Shown here: piece by piece, positions 7,261 through 15,676 of the stretch
Layout of the letters: each line of letters starts with the position of its first letter
Position numbering within the stretch: the stretch's first letter is position 1
NCBI GenBank assembly: GCA_963749145.1
Contig: CAVVLN010000004.1
Coordinates: 1,240,001 to 1,304,000, forward strand
DNA from: JASHPR01 sp963749145
GTDB lineage: Bacteria > Actinomycetota > Actinomycetes > Streptosporangiales > Streptosporangiaceae
Length of the DNA stretch: 64,000 bases
Reading direction: 5' to 3'
Position numbers and translations under genes: made by a program
The notes under the pieces: generated by a model
Databases searched by the model: none
Told to the model about the DNA's origin: nothing
The model's input: only the letters and a program-made list of their open reading frames with translations

Positions 7261-8103
7261 GTGCCGACGAATCGCCTCAGGCGCCGCGGATTCTCGGGCG
7301 TCACCGTGCTCATCATCGTGCTCGCGGTGCTGGGCGTGTACGTGGCGTTCCGGAGCGTGGCGCCGCTGCTGCGCGGCAGCAGCTGCACCGCCGCGGGCGA
7401 CGGGGAGGACATCTCGCTGGATGCCGCCCAGGCCGGCATCGCGGCCACGATCGCCGGGGTCGCGCAGCGGGACGCGCTGCCGCCCCGGGCGGTGACGATC
7501 GCGTACGCGGCCGCGCTGCAGGAATCGAAGCTGCAGAACCTGACCTACGGGGACCGCGACTCGGTCGGGGTGTTCCAGCAGCGGCCGTCGCAGGGCTGGG
7601 GGAAGCGCAGCAATCTCGAGAATCCGGTGTACGCGACGTCGAAGTTCTTTGGCGCCCTGGCCAAAGTGCCCGGATACCGGCGGCTGCCGGTATATCAGGC
7701 CGCGCAGGATGTGCAGCATAGCGCCGACGGTTTCGCTTACCAGCAGTATCAGCCGCTGGCCGCGCACATGACCGCGGCGTTCACCGGGCGGGACCCGCAC
7801 GCGGTCTGGTGCTGGTACTCGCCGGGAATCCGCGGCACGGCCCGCGTGGCCGCCGCCCGGCTGGAACTGTCCGAGACCTTCGGCCCCCAGACGACCCGCG
7901 CCACCGCCGATCCCGGGCTGATCGTGCTGGCCGGCGGGGCCAGCCAGGGCTGGGCGATGGCAGCCTGGCTGGTGTCGCACGCCCAGCAGTACCAGATCGA
8001 TGACGTGAGCTACGCGGGCTACCAATGGACCGCGGCCAACGGCGCACGAGGATGGTCCCGCACAGTTTCACCGGCTCCGCCGGGAGCCGTCGAGGTTGGC
8101 TGA
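7261..8103 (+). CDS. membrane-anchored lytic-transglycosylase-like protein
   Basis: The 280-residue protein has a short basic N-terminus, one membrane segment (about 14-33) and an extracellular domain. That domain contains the lysozyme-like AALQESKLQNL, then GDRDSVGVFQQRPSQGWG, which is typical of an actinobacterial family related to soluble lytic transglycosylases. The Glu in LQES is the likely catalytic acid. Some relatives are misnamed heavy-metal transporters. The start is a GTG at 7261. It runs divergently from the LOG gene, and fdxA follows at once. Activity on peptidoglycan is inferred from the fold signature only. Confidence 0.7.
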   Translation: MPTNRLRRRGFSGVTVLIIVLAVLGVYVAFRSVAPLLRGSSCTAAGDGEDISLDAAQAGIAATIAGVAQRDALPPRAVTIAYAAALQESKLQNLTYGDRDSVGVFQQRPSQGWGKRSNLENPVYATSKFFGALAKVPGYRRLPVYQAAQDVQHSADGFAYQQYQPLAAHMTAAFTGRDPHAVWCWYSPGIRGTARVAAARLELSETFGPQTTRATADPGLIVLAGGASQGWAMAAWLVSHAQQYQIDDVSYAGYQWTAANGARGWSRTVSPAPPGAVEVG

Positions 8104-8141
8104 TAGCCTGCGATCCGTGGGGACGGAAAAGGAGTGAGCAA

Positions 8142-8462
8142 GTGACGTACATCATCACCGAGTCCTGCGTTGATTTGTTGGACAAGACATGCATCGAGGA
8201 GTGCCCCGTAGATTGCATCTACGAGGGTGAGCGGATGCTGTACATCCACCCGGACGAGTGCGTCGACTGTGGTGCCTGTGAGCCGGTCTGCCCGGTCGAG
8301 GCGATCTACTACGAGGACGACGTGCCCGGCCAGTGGAAGGACTACTACCGGGTCAACGTCGACTTCTTCGAGGACATCGGGTCGCCGGGCGGCGCGTCGA
8401 AGGTCGGCAAGATCCACAAGGATCACCCGCTGGTGGCAGCGCTGCCACCGCAGCCGCACTGA
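8142..8462 (+). CDS. fdxA: 7Fe ferredoxin
   Basis: The 106-residue electron carrier has the FdxA pattern: TYIITESCVDLLDKTCIEEC with a following PVDC, and CVDCGACEPVCPVEA. The first set supports a [3Fe-4S] and the second a [4Fe-4S] cluster. The GTG at 8142 follows AAAGGAG with 7 bases spacing, which decides this start over any upstream one. The succinyl-diaminopimelate aminotransferase gene follows 26 bases later; this fdxA-dapC order is common in actinobacteria. Redox partners are not shown by the sequence. Confidence 0.95.
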   Translation: MTYIITESCVDLLDKTCIEECPVDCIYEGERMLYIHPDECVDCGACEPVCPVEAIYYEDDVPGQWKDYYRVNVDFFEDIGSPGGASKVGKIHKDHPLVAALPPQPH

Positions 8463-8488
8463 TCCCGGCCGCTGGCCGGGGAGGTCGG

Positions 8489-9592
8489 GTGCCGACGCTC
8501 GCTGCCCGACTGCCCCGGTTCCCGTGGGACGCGCTCGAGCCCTACAAGGCCAGGGCCCGGGCTCATCCCGGCGGCATCGTCGACCTCTCGGTCGGCACTC
8601 CGGTTGATTCTGTTCCTGCCGTAGCGCGCGAGGCGCTCGCGGCTGCCTCGGATGCGCCCGGCTACCCGGCCACCGCGGGCACTCGCGCGCTACGCCAGGC
8701 CGCAGCCGGCTGGCTGGCCCGCCGGCACCACGTCATCGTCGACCCCGACGCGGTGCTGCCGGTCATCGGGACCAAGGAACTGATCGCGGGCCTGCCGGCG
8801 CAGCTCGGCTGCGGCCCGGGTGACGTGGTGGTCCACCCCGAACTGGCCTACCCGACCTACGACATCGGCGCGCGGCTGGCCGGGGCCACGCCGGTGGCCG
8901 CGGACGGCCTGGTCTCGCTCGGCCCGCAGCGGGTGCGGCTGTGCTGGCTGAACTCGCCGTCGAACCCGACCGGGCGGGTGCTGCCCGCCGAGCACCTGCG
9001 CAAGGTCGTGCAATGGGCGCGCGAGCGCGGCACCGTGGTCGCCTCGGACGAGTGCTACATCGAACTGGGCTGGGAGGAACAGCCGGTCTCGCTGCTGCAC
9101 CCGCAGGTGTCCGGCGGGTCGCACGGGGGCCTGCTCGCGGTGCACTCGCTGTCCAAGCGGTCCACCATGGCCGGCTACCGGGCCGGGTTCGTCACCGGTG
9201 ACCCGGGACTCGTCGCCGAGCTGCTCGAGATCCGCAAGCACGCCGGCCTGATCGTGCCCGGGCCGGTGCAGGCGGCGATGACGGCCGCGCTCGGCGACGA
9301 CGGCCACGCCGACGCCCAGAAGGCCAGGTACGGGGCGCGGCGGGACGTGCTCCGCCCGGCCCTGGAGGGGGCGGGCTGGGTCGTGGAGCACTCGCGGGCC
9401 GGCCTGTACCTGTGGGCCGCGCATCCCGGCCGTGACGACTGGGCGTCGGTGGCGGCGCTGGCCGGGGCCGGCATCCTGGCCGCGCCCGGCTCCTTCTACG
9501 GCCCGTCCGGCGCCGGGCACATCCGGATGGCGCTGACCGCCACCGACGAGCGCACCGAGGCGGCGGCCTCGCGCCTGGCCACGCTGGCCTGA
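8489..9592 (+). CDS. dapC: succinyldiaminopimelate aminotransferase
   Basis: This PLP enzyme of the class I/II aminotransferase fold has 367 residues and acts in lysine/diaminopimelate synthesis. Visible landmarks are PGYPATAGT near the N-terminus, LNSPSNPTG, ASDECYIELGW, and SLSKRSTMAGYRAGF with the PLP-binding Lys. The context after fdxA fits the actinobacterial DapC annotation. The GTG at 8489 is preceded by GGGGAGG. A different amino-acid substrate cannot be excluded from sequence alone. Confidence 0.85.
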   Translation: MPTLAARLPRFPWDALEPYKARARAHPGGIVDLSVGTPVDSVPAVAREALAAASDAPGYPATAGTRALRQAAAGWLARRHHVIVDPDAVLPVIGTKELIAGLPAQLGCGPGDVVVHPELAYPTYDIGARLAGATPVAADGLVSLGPQRVRLCWLNSPSNPTGRVLPAEHLRKVVQWARERGTVVASDECYIELGWEEQPVSLLHPQVSGGSHGGLLAVHSLSKRSTMAGYRAGFVTGDPGLVAELLEIRKHAGLIVPGPVQAAMTAALGDDGHADAQKARYGARRDVLRPALEGAGWVVEHSRAGLYLWAAHPGRDDWASVAALAGAGILAAPGSFYGPSGAGHIRMALTATDERTEAAASRLATLA

Positions 9593-9608
9593 CTCGTAGG
9601 CTGGTCGG

Positions 9609-10739
9609 ATGCTGCGGCTCTACGACACGCGGACCAGGCAGGCCCGGCCGATCGGCGACGGCGGCCTGCTGCGCATGTACTCCTGCGGTCCCGGCGGGCC
9701 CGGCCGCGCGCACCTCGGCGACCTGCGCTCGGCCCTGCTCGCCGACCTGATCCGGCGTAGCGCCGAGCACCGGCACCACGCCACGGTCCTGGCCTGCGCG
9801 GGCATCGCCGACCTGGCCGGGGCCGGCGCCGACGCGGACGCGGACGCTGACCAGGCGGCATACCAGGCGGACTGCGCCGCGCTGAACCTGCGCCCGGCCG
9901 AGCACTCGCCCCGCGCGTCGCAGGATATCGCCCTGATCACCGGCATGATCTCCCGGCTGATCGAGGCCGGGTCCGCGCAGGTGGCCGCCGGCGGCTCGGT
10001 GTATTTCGACGCGCGCTCGGCCGCCGGGTACGGCGAGCTATGCGGGGACCGCCCGCCGGGCGCGGGGCCGGGCGACTGGGCCCTCTGGGAGGGTGCCCCG
10101 CCGGGCCGCGCGCCGGCCTGGGCCGCCCCGTGGGGCCGCGGGGTTCCCGGATGGCCCGCCGCCTGCTCGGCCCTGGCCCGGCACTACCTCGGCGAGGTGA
10201 TCGACCTGCACACCGCCGACATCGGCCTGTGCTTCCCCCACGCTGAGCAGGAACGGGCCCAGTCGAACGCGCTGGCCGGGCGTGAGGTGGTGCGGCACTG
10301 GGCGCACTCCGGCCGGGTGCGGTTCGGCGGGGGGGCGCCGGCCGGGGCCGACGGGCCCGTAGTGGAGCTGTCCGGCCTGGCCGGGCGCGGCCTGGACCCG
10401 CTGGCGCTGCGGCTGGCGTTCCTGGGCCGGCCCTACCGCCAGCCGCTGGACCTCACCTGGGACGACCTGACCACCGCGGACCAGGCGCTGCGCCACTGGC
10501 GGGCGCTGGTGGCGCAGTGGGCCTGCTCGCCGAGCAAGCCGATGTGCTCGCAGGTGACCAGCCAGATCGCCGCGGCCTTCGACGACGACCTGGACACCCC
10601 GGCCGCGCTGGGCGCGCTGCGGGCGCTGGCGCAGGACCCGCAGATCCCCCCCGGGGCCAAGTTCGAGACGTTCGCCTACACCGACCAGTTGCTCGGGCTC
10701 GACCTGGCCCGCGACGTGGGCCGGGCCGCGGCCGGCTGA
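9609..10739 (+). CDS. degenerate cysteinyl-tRNA synthetase paralogue
   Basis: This 376-residue protein follows the CysRS layout from end to end. It opens with LRLYDTRTRQ and has MYSCGPGGPGRAHLGD where CysRS has CGPTVY and HIGH. GWPAACSALARHYLGEVIDL matches the GWHIECS..A..YLG zinc region, and FPHAEQERAQSNA matches FPHHENEIAQ. The HIGH motif is reduced to HLGD. The KMSKS loop is missing (VVELSGLAGRGLDPL). It is shorter than CysRS (about 460) and lacks the anticodon-binding end. It is unlikely to charge tRNA, and it does not look like MshC, which keeps these motifs. It lies 16 bases after dapC. Confidence 0.7.
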   Translation: MLRLYDTRTRQARPIGDGGLLRMYSCGPGGPGRAHLGDLRSALLADLIRRSAEHRHHATVLACAGIADLAGAGADADADADQAAYQADCAALNLRPAEHSPRASQDIALITGMISRLIEAGSAQVAAGGSVYFDARSAAGYGELCGDRPPGAGPGDWALWEGAPPGRAPAWAAPWGRGVPGWPAACSALARHYLGEVIDLHTADIGLCFPHAEQERAQSNALAGREVVRHWAHSGRVRFGGGAPAGADGPVVELSGLAGRGLDPLALRLAFLGRPYRQPLDLTWDDLTTADQALRHWRALVAQWACSPSKPMCSQVTSQIAAAFDDDLDTPAALGALRALAQDPQIPPGAKFETFAYTDQLLGLDLARDVGRAAAG

Positions 10740-10908
10740 CCGGCCGGGCCGCCGCGGGCGCCCGCCGCCCGCGGCGCAACAAATCGCCAGCCTGCACGCG
10801 CAGGACGCAATGAATCGCCGTACGTGCACAGCAAAGCGGACGGGCGCTGCCCGGCTGACCGCTCCTACGCTGGAGATCCGCCGCGATCATCATCCGACGA
10901 GGAGCCGC

Positions 10909-11793
10909 ATGACCGAGACCGCAGGCACCGGGCCCCCCCGCGCCGCGCGCACCAGGACCTACCTGATGTGCCCGCCCGAGTACTTCACGGTCGCGTACGC
11001 CATCAACCCGTGGATGAACCCGGGCATACCCGCCGATGCGGCCCGGGCCATGCGCCAGTGGCAGGCCCTGCGGGAGACATTCCGGCGGCTCGGTCACACC
11101 GTGCACACCATCGATCCGCTGCCCGGCCTGCCGGACATGGTCTTCGCCGCCAACGGCGCCACCGTGATCGACGGCAAGGTCCTCGGCGCCCGCTTCCGGT
11201 ACCCGCAGCGGGCCGCGGAGGGGGCGGCGTTCCTGAGCTGGTTCGCCCGCGGCGGCTTCCCCACCACGGTCGCGCCGGACCGGGTGCACGAGGGCGAGGG
11301 CGACATCGTGTTCGCCGGGCGCGCGATCCTGGCCGGTCACGGCTTCCGCACCGACGAGGCGCTGCGGCACGACCTCGAGGCGCTGTACGGCCTGCCGGTG
11401 CTCAGTCTCCGGCTGGTGGACCCCCGCTTCTACCACCTGGACACCGCGCTGTGCGTGCTGGACGCCGACACCGCCGCCTACTACCCGGCGGCGTTCGACG
11501 ACGCGGCCCGGGCGGCGCTGGCCAGCCACTTCCCCGTGCTGATCGAGGCGAAAGACGAGGACGCCGAGGTGCTGGGGCTGAACGCGGTCAGTGACGGCCG
11601 GCACGTGGTGCTGCCCCGGCAGGCGGCCGGGCTCGCGCGCCAGGTCGCCGGTAAAGGCTTCGAGCCGGTGCCCGTGGACATGTCAGAATTCCTCAAAGCG
11701 GGGGGCGGGCCCAAGTGCTGCACCCTGGAGCTGCATGCCCGGGCGCCTCATACCCCGGAGCCTCACACCCAGGGAGCACGACATGGCCAGTAG
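10909..11793 (+). CDS. dimethylargininase / arginine-hydrolase family enzyme
   Basis: The 294-residue protein belongs to the amidinotransferase-fold guanidine hydrolases (DDAH type). Evident are DMVFAANGATV, HEGEGDIVFAG, the catalytic His in FYHLDTALC, and the nucleophile near the end in GGGPKCCTLEL (about 265-275). Such enzymes convert methylarginines or arginine to citrulline or ornithine. The ATG at 10909 follows GAGGAG. Its end overlaps the rocD start by 11 bases, so both are translated together. In M. tuberculosis Rv2323c, a homologue, also stands beside rocD. Whether arginine or dimethylarginine is the substrate is open. Confidence 0.85.
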   Translation: MTETAGTGPPRAARTRTYLMCPPEYFTVAYAINPWMNPGIPADAARAMRQWQALRETFRRLGHTVHTIDPLPGLPDMVFAANGATVIDGKVLGARFRYPQRAAEGAAFLSWFARGGFPTTVAPDRVHEGEGDIVFAGRAILAGHGFRTDEALRHDLEALYGLPVLSLRLVDPRFYHLDTALCVLDADTAAYYPAAFDDAARAALASHFPVLIEAKDEDAEVLGLNAVSDGRHVVLPRQAAGLARQVAGKGFEPVPVDMSEFLKAGGGPKCCTLELHARAPHTPEPHTQGARHGQ

Positions 11794-12994
11794 CGACGGC
11801 ACGTCGACGGCGGAACGGCTGCGCGCCCAGGCCGCGGCCCACGGCGCGCACAACTACCACCCGCTGCCGGTCGTTATCGCCGAAGCCGAGGGCGCCTGGG
11901 TCACCGACGTCGACGGCCGTCGCTACCTGGACCTGCTCGCCGCGTACTCGGCGATCAACTTCGGCCACCGCCATCCCCGCCTGATGGCCGCCGCGCGGCG
12001 CCAGCTTGACCGGGTCACGCTGGTCAGCCGGGCCTTCGAGCACGACCAGTTCGGCCCGTTCTGCGCCGAGCTCGCGGCGCTGGCCGGCATGGAGATGGTG
12101 CTGCCGATGAACACCGGCGCCGAGGCGGTGGAGACCGCGATCAAGACCGCCCGCAAGTGGGGCTACGAGGTCAAGGGGGTGCCCGCCGGCGAGGCGGTCA
12201 TCGTGGCGTTCGACGGCAACTTCCACGGGCGCACCACGACGATCATCAGCTTTTCCACCGACGAGGACTCCCGGGCCTCGTTCGGGCCGTACACGCCGGG
12301 ATTCAGGCTGGTGCCCTACGGCGACCTGGAGGCGCTGCGGGCCGCCGTCGACGACCGGGTGGTCGGCGTGCTCGTCGAGCCGATCCAGGGCGAGGCCGGG
12401 GTGATCCTGCCGCCGCCCGGGTTCCTGGCCGGGGTGCGCGAGATCTGCTCGGCGCGCGGCGCGCTGATGATCGCCGATGAGATCCAGTCCGGGCTGGGCC
12501 GGACCGGCACCACGTTCGCCTGCGAGCACGAGGACGTCGTCCCGGACATGTATCTGCTCGGCAAGGCGCTCGGCGGCGGCATCATGCCGGTATCCGCCGT
12601 GGTGTCCTCGGCCGCGATCCTCGGCGTGTTCCGGCCCGGACAGCACGGCTCGACCTTCGGCGGCAGCCCGCTGGCCTGCGCGATCGGGCGCGAGGTGATC
12701 GCGATGCTGGAGACCGGCGAGTTCCAGGAGCGCTCGGCCAAGCTCGGCGCGCACATGCATGACCGGCTTTCGGCGCTGCCCGCCCGGGCCGTTCGCGAGG
12801 TCCGCGGCCGGGGGCTGTGGGCCGGGGTCGAGTTCGTGACCTTGTCCGGGCGGGAGGCGTGCGAGCGGCTCGCCGAGCGGGGCGTCCTGGCCAAGGACAC
12901 GCACGGCTCGACGATCCGGCTGGCCCCGCCGCTGGTGATCGGCGAGGAGGACCTGGACTGGGCGCTCGACTGCATCGAGGAGATGGCGCGCTGA
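11783..12994 (+). CDS. rocD: ornithine aminotransferase
   Basis: This class III PLP aminotransferase of 403 residues converts ornithine to glutamate semialdehyde. Seen are the N-terminal NYHPLPVVIAEAEGAWVTDV, MNTGAEAVETAIKTARKWGY, FDGNFHGRTTTIISFS, the PLP-binding DEIQSGLGRTG, and GKALGGGIMPVSAV with the Schiff-base Lys. The ribosome site AGGGAG lies inside the end of the upstream hydrolase gene. Together the two enzymes form an arginine-to-glutamate route. Confidence 0.95.
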   Translation: MASSDGTSTAERLRAQAAAHGAHNYHPLPVVIAEAEGAWVTDVDGRRYLDLLAAYSAINFGHRHPRLMAAARRQLDRVTLVSRAFEHDQFGPFCAELAALAGMEMVLPMNTGAEAVETAIKTARKWGYEVKGVPAGEAVIVAFDGNFHGRTTTIISFSTDEDSRASFGPYTPGFRLVPYGDLEALRAAVDDRVVGVLVEPIQGEAGVILPPPGFLAGVREICSARGALMIADEIQSGLGRTGTTFACEHEDVVPDMYLLGKALGGGIMPVSAVVSSAAILGVFRPGQHGSTFGGSPLACAIGREVIAMLETGEFQERSAKLGAHMHDRLSALPARAVREVRGRGLWAGVEFVTLSGREACERLAERGVLAKDTHGSTIRLAPPLVIGEEDLDWALDCIEEMAR

Positions 12995-13008
12995 CGCTTG
13001 CGCCGCTC

Positions 13009-13044
13009 GCCCGGCCGGGGCCGGCCGCCCGGCCGGGGCCGGCC
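13009..13044. repeat. 18-bp GC-only tandem repeat after rocD
   Basis: GCCCGGCCGGGGCCGGCC occurs twice in direct succession. Each copy is largely self-complementary, so the pair could form a terminator-like structure for the rocD transcript. Confidence 0.5.
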
Positions 13045-13080
13045 CGGCGCGGGTTCCCGGCTTGAATCGGTTGCGCACCT

Positions 13081-13098
13081 TGCTACCAGCGGTAGCAT
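13081..13098 (+). promoter_or_regulatory. leaderless promoter with overlapping operator for vapBC
   Basis: TGCTACC-AGC-GGTAGCA (13081-13097) is a perfect inverted repeat. Its right arm contains the -10 hexamer TAGCAT (13093-13098). The GTG start at 13105 lies six bases further on, where transcription should begin, so the mRNA is probably leaderless. A repressor on the palindrome would cover the -10 box, which suits autoregulation by the antitoxin. Confidence 0.6.
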
Positions 13099-13104
13099 AA
13101 ACCT

Positions 13105-13521
13105 GTGAGCGCAGCGAGCCGGGCCCGGGATGACGACGGCCGGACCGAGACGCCAGCTGAAGCGCTGAGCGTGCTGGAGACAGCCCTGCGGCAGGCCCTG
13201 GCCGCGGCGCCGCGCGAGCAGGTCGTGAAGTGCATTGTGTCCGCGCTTCCGGCCGAGGTTTATCTCGACCAGGGCACCCGGCTGCACGAGAGCAAGGTGC
13301 GGAAGGTGAGCGTGTCCATGCCCGAGGAACTGGCCGACGCGGTACGCGCCCGCACCGGCGTCGGCGGCTTCAGCCGCTACGTTACTGACGCCGTGCAGGA
13401 GCAAGTCCGGCTGGATCTGCTCGATGACCTCATAGCCGAATTCGAAGCGGAGCACGGTCCCATTCCCGACGAGCTCGTCAATGAGGCGATGCGTGAGTGG
13501 CCCGACTACGACCCGGAGTAG
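13105..13521 (+). CDS. antitoxin of a VapBC-type module
   Basis: The 138-residue protein has a C-terminal half typical of ribbon-helix-helix antitoxins. KVRKVSVSMPEELADAVRA forms the strand and first helix, GVGGFSRYVTDAVQEQVRL the next helices, and an acidic tail ends in EAMREWPDYDPE. The N-terminal 55 residues are not recognised. The next gene overlaps it by 25 bases and encodes a PIN protein, as in VapBC pairs, where the tail neutralises the toxin and the dimer binds the promoter. The palindrome at 13081-13097 is the probable operator. Confidence 0.75.
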   Translation: MSAASRARDDDGRTETPAEALSVLETALRQALAAAPREQVVKCIVSALPAEVYLDQGTRLHESKVRKVSVSMPEELADAVRARTGVGGFSRYVTDAVQEQVRLDLLDDLIAEFEAEHGPIPDELVNEAMREWPDYDPE

Positions 13522-13931
13522 GTGGCACCCTGGTTCTCGACGCCGAGGGCCTGGTCAAACTGGCCGCTGAGCACCCTGCGGTCTATGCCCGGGTCAAGGC
13601 CGCCCGCAGCCGGGAGGGCACCGTCGTAACCGCCGCGTCGACCCTGGCCGAGGTGCTGCGCGGCGGGCCGTCGGACGCCCGGCTACATCGCGTGCTCGGC
13701 CGGATGACGGTGGTCCCGATCGACCAGCCGCAGGGGCGCGCGGCCGGCGGACTGCTGGGCCGCGCCGGGTTGTCGGGCCACCGATGCGCGCTTGATGCGC
13801 TGCTGGCCGTGGTGGCACTCGGCCAGCCCCGGCCGGTCGTCCTGCTCACCAGCGACCCCGGCGATTTGGCCCGGCTCACCGAGGAACCCGGCCGCCCCCG
13901 GGCTCAGCGCGTCCAAGTCGTGCGCGTCTAG
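13497..13931 (+). CDS. PIN-domain toxin of a VapBC-type module
   Basis: This protein of 144 residues shows the PIN layout. A first acidic residue is in TLVLDAEGLVKL, a Glu in STLAEVLRGG, and acidic positions in CALDALLAVV and LLTSDPGDLARL. VapC toxins are metal-dependent ribonucleases, often acting on tRNA or rRNA. Only a GTG at 13497 gives an in-frame conventional start, so it overlaps the antitoxin gene by 25 bases. Target unknown. Confidence 0.75.
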   Translation: MARLRPGVGGTLVLDAEGLVKLAAEHPAVYARVKAARSREGTVVTAASTLAEVLRGGPSDARLHRVLGRMTVVPIDQPQGRAAGGLLGRAGLSGHRCALDALLAVVALGQPRPVVLLTSDPGDLARLTEEPGRPRAQRVQVVRV

Positions 13932-14002
13932 CGGCCGTCTCCGGGCGTTCCGGGCGGCGGGTGCCTGGTAGCCGGAGGCAGCCGGCGCATATCGTTCGGC
14001 GT

Positions 14003-15676
14003 GTGAGCATCCTGGCCAGCACGCTCGACCTGCGCGGGGCGCAGTACCGGGCCCGACGGGACGCCATGCTGGCCCGGCTGGCCGAGCTGGACGCCGAGCA
14101 CGCCAAGGCGCTGGCCGGCGGCGGCCCGCGGTACGTCGAGCGGCACCGGGCCCGGGGCAAGCTCCTGGCCCGCGAGCGGATCGAGCTGCTCATCGACGCG
14201 GACTCCCCGTTCCTGGAGCTGTCCCCGCTGGCGGGGTACGGGACCGGCTTCCCGGTCGGCGGCAGCGTGGTGACCGGCATCGGCGTGGTCTGCGACACCG
14301 AGTGCGTGCTGATCGCGAGCGACCCGACCGTGCGGGGCGGGTCGACCAACCCGTGGACGTTGCGCAAGTGCCTGCGGGCGTCCGACATCGCGCTGCGCAA
14401 CCGGCTGCCGCTGATCAACCTGGTGGAGTCCGGCGGTGCCGACCTGCCGACCCAGAAGGAGATCTTCATCCCGGGCGGCCAGATCTTCCGTGACCTGACC
14501 CGGATGTCGGCCGCCGGGATCCCCACGATCGCCCTGGTCTTCGGCAGCTCCACGGCCGGCGGCGCCTACCTGCCGGGGATGAGCGACTACGTGGTGATGG
14601 TGGCCGGCCGGGCCAAGGTATTCCTCGGCGGGCCGCCGCTGGTGAAGATGGCCACCGGCGAGGAATCCGACGACGAGTCGCTCGGCGGGGCCGGCATGCA
14701 CGCGCGCCAGTCCGGGCTGGCCGACTTCCTGGCCGCCGACGAGCACGACGCGCTGCGGATCGGCCGGTCCATCGTGGCCAGGCTGCATTGGCGCGCGGCG
14801 GGCCCGGCGCTGGCGCCGCGCCGGGGCACCCCGCCGCGGCACAGTGAGGGCGAGCTCCTGGGCATCGTGCCCGAGGACCTGAAGGTGCCGTTCGACCCGC
14901 GCGAGGTGATCGCCAGGATCGCCGACGACTCCGACTTCGACGAGTTCAAGCCGCTGTACGGGAGCAGCCTGGTCACCGGCTGGGCGGCGCTGCACGGGCA
15001 CCCGGTCGGCATCCTGGCCAACGCGCGCGGGGTGCTGTTCAGCGAGGAATCCCAGAAGGCCGCCCAGTTCATCCAGCTGGCCAACCAGGTCGCCGTGCCG
15101 CTGCTGTTCCTGCAGAACACCACCGGCTACATGGTCGGCAGCCGGTACGAGCAGGCCGGCATCATCAAGCACGGGGCGATGATGATCAACGCGGTGTCGA
15201 ACAGCCGCGTGCCGCACCTCACGGTGATCATGGGCGCGTCCTACGGCGCGGGCAATTACGGGATGTGCGGCCGGGCCTACGACCCCCGGTTCCTGTTCAG
15301 CTGGCCGAGCGCTAAGTCCGCGGTGATGGGCCCGGCGCAGCTGGCCGGGGTGCTGTCGATTGTCGGCCGCCAGGCCGCCGCAGCCCGGGGCGAGGCCTAC
15401 GACGAGGCCGCCGACGCCGCGATGCGGGCCGCCGTGGAGGAGCAGATCGAGGCCGAGTCCCAGCCGTTCTTCCTCTCCGGCCGACTCTATGACGACGGGG
15501 TCATCGATCCGCGGGACACGCGCACGGTGCTCGGCCTGTGCCTGTCGGTCGTCGGCGGCGCCGGGGCCGGGCGGGCGGGCGCGGCGAGCCCCGCGGCCGG
15601 CCTGGCGGGCGCAGCCGGCGTGGCGGGCGCGGCCGGCGTGGCGGGCGCGGCCGGCTTCGGGGTGTTCCGGCCGTGA
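14003..15676 (+). CDS. acyl-CoA carboxylase, carboxyltransferase subunit (MccB-like)
   Basis: The 557-residue carboxyltransferase beta subunit transfers CO2 from biotin to an acyl-CoA. Motifs include HRARGKLLARERIELL, LVESGGADLPTQKEIF, FGSSTAGGAYLPGMSDYVV, GPPLVKMATGEE, and GASYGAGNYGMCGRAYDPRF. These fit the methylcrotonyl-CoA/geranyl-CoA branch, and the enoyl-CoA hydratase downstream supports leucine catabolism. The tail has Ala/Gly/Val repeats (GVAGAAGVAGAAG). The start is a GTG at 14003. Its stop overlaps the accA start (GTGA at 15673-15676). Confidence 0.88.
   Translation: MSILASTLDLRGAQYRARRDAMLARLAELDAEHAKALAGGGPRYVERHRARGKLLARERIELLIDADSPFLELSPLAGYGTGFPVGGSVVTGIGVVCDTECVLIASDPTVRGGSTNPWTLRKCLRASDIALRNRLPLINLVESGGADLPTQKEIFIPGGQIFRDLTRMSAAGIPTIALVFGSSTAGGAYLPGMSDYVVMVAGRAKVFLGGPPLVKMATGEESDDESLGGAGMHARQSGLADFLAADEHDALRIGRSIVARLHWRAAGPALAPRRGTPPRHSEGELLGIVPEDLKVPFDPREVIARIADDSDFDEFKPLYGSSLVTGWAALHGHPVGILANARGVLFSEESQKAAQFIQLANQVAVPLLFLQNTTGYMVGSRYEQAGIIKHGAMMINAVSNSRVPHLTVIMGASYGAGNYGMCGRAYDPRFLFSWPSAKSAVMGPAQLAGVLSIVGRQAAAARGEAYDEAADAAMRAAVEEQIEAESQPFFLSGRLYDDGVIDPRDTRTVLGLCLSVVGGAGAGRAGAASPAAGLAGAAGVAGAAGVAGAAGFGVFRP

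Noticed and set aside
9609..10739. CysRS-like gene considered as mshC
   Set aside because: MshC keeps the HIGH and KMSKS motifs; both are lost here.
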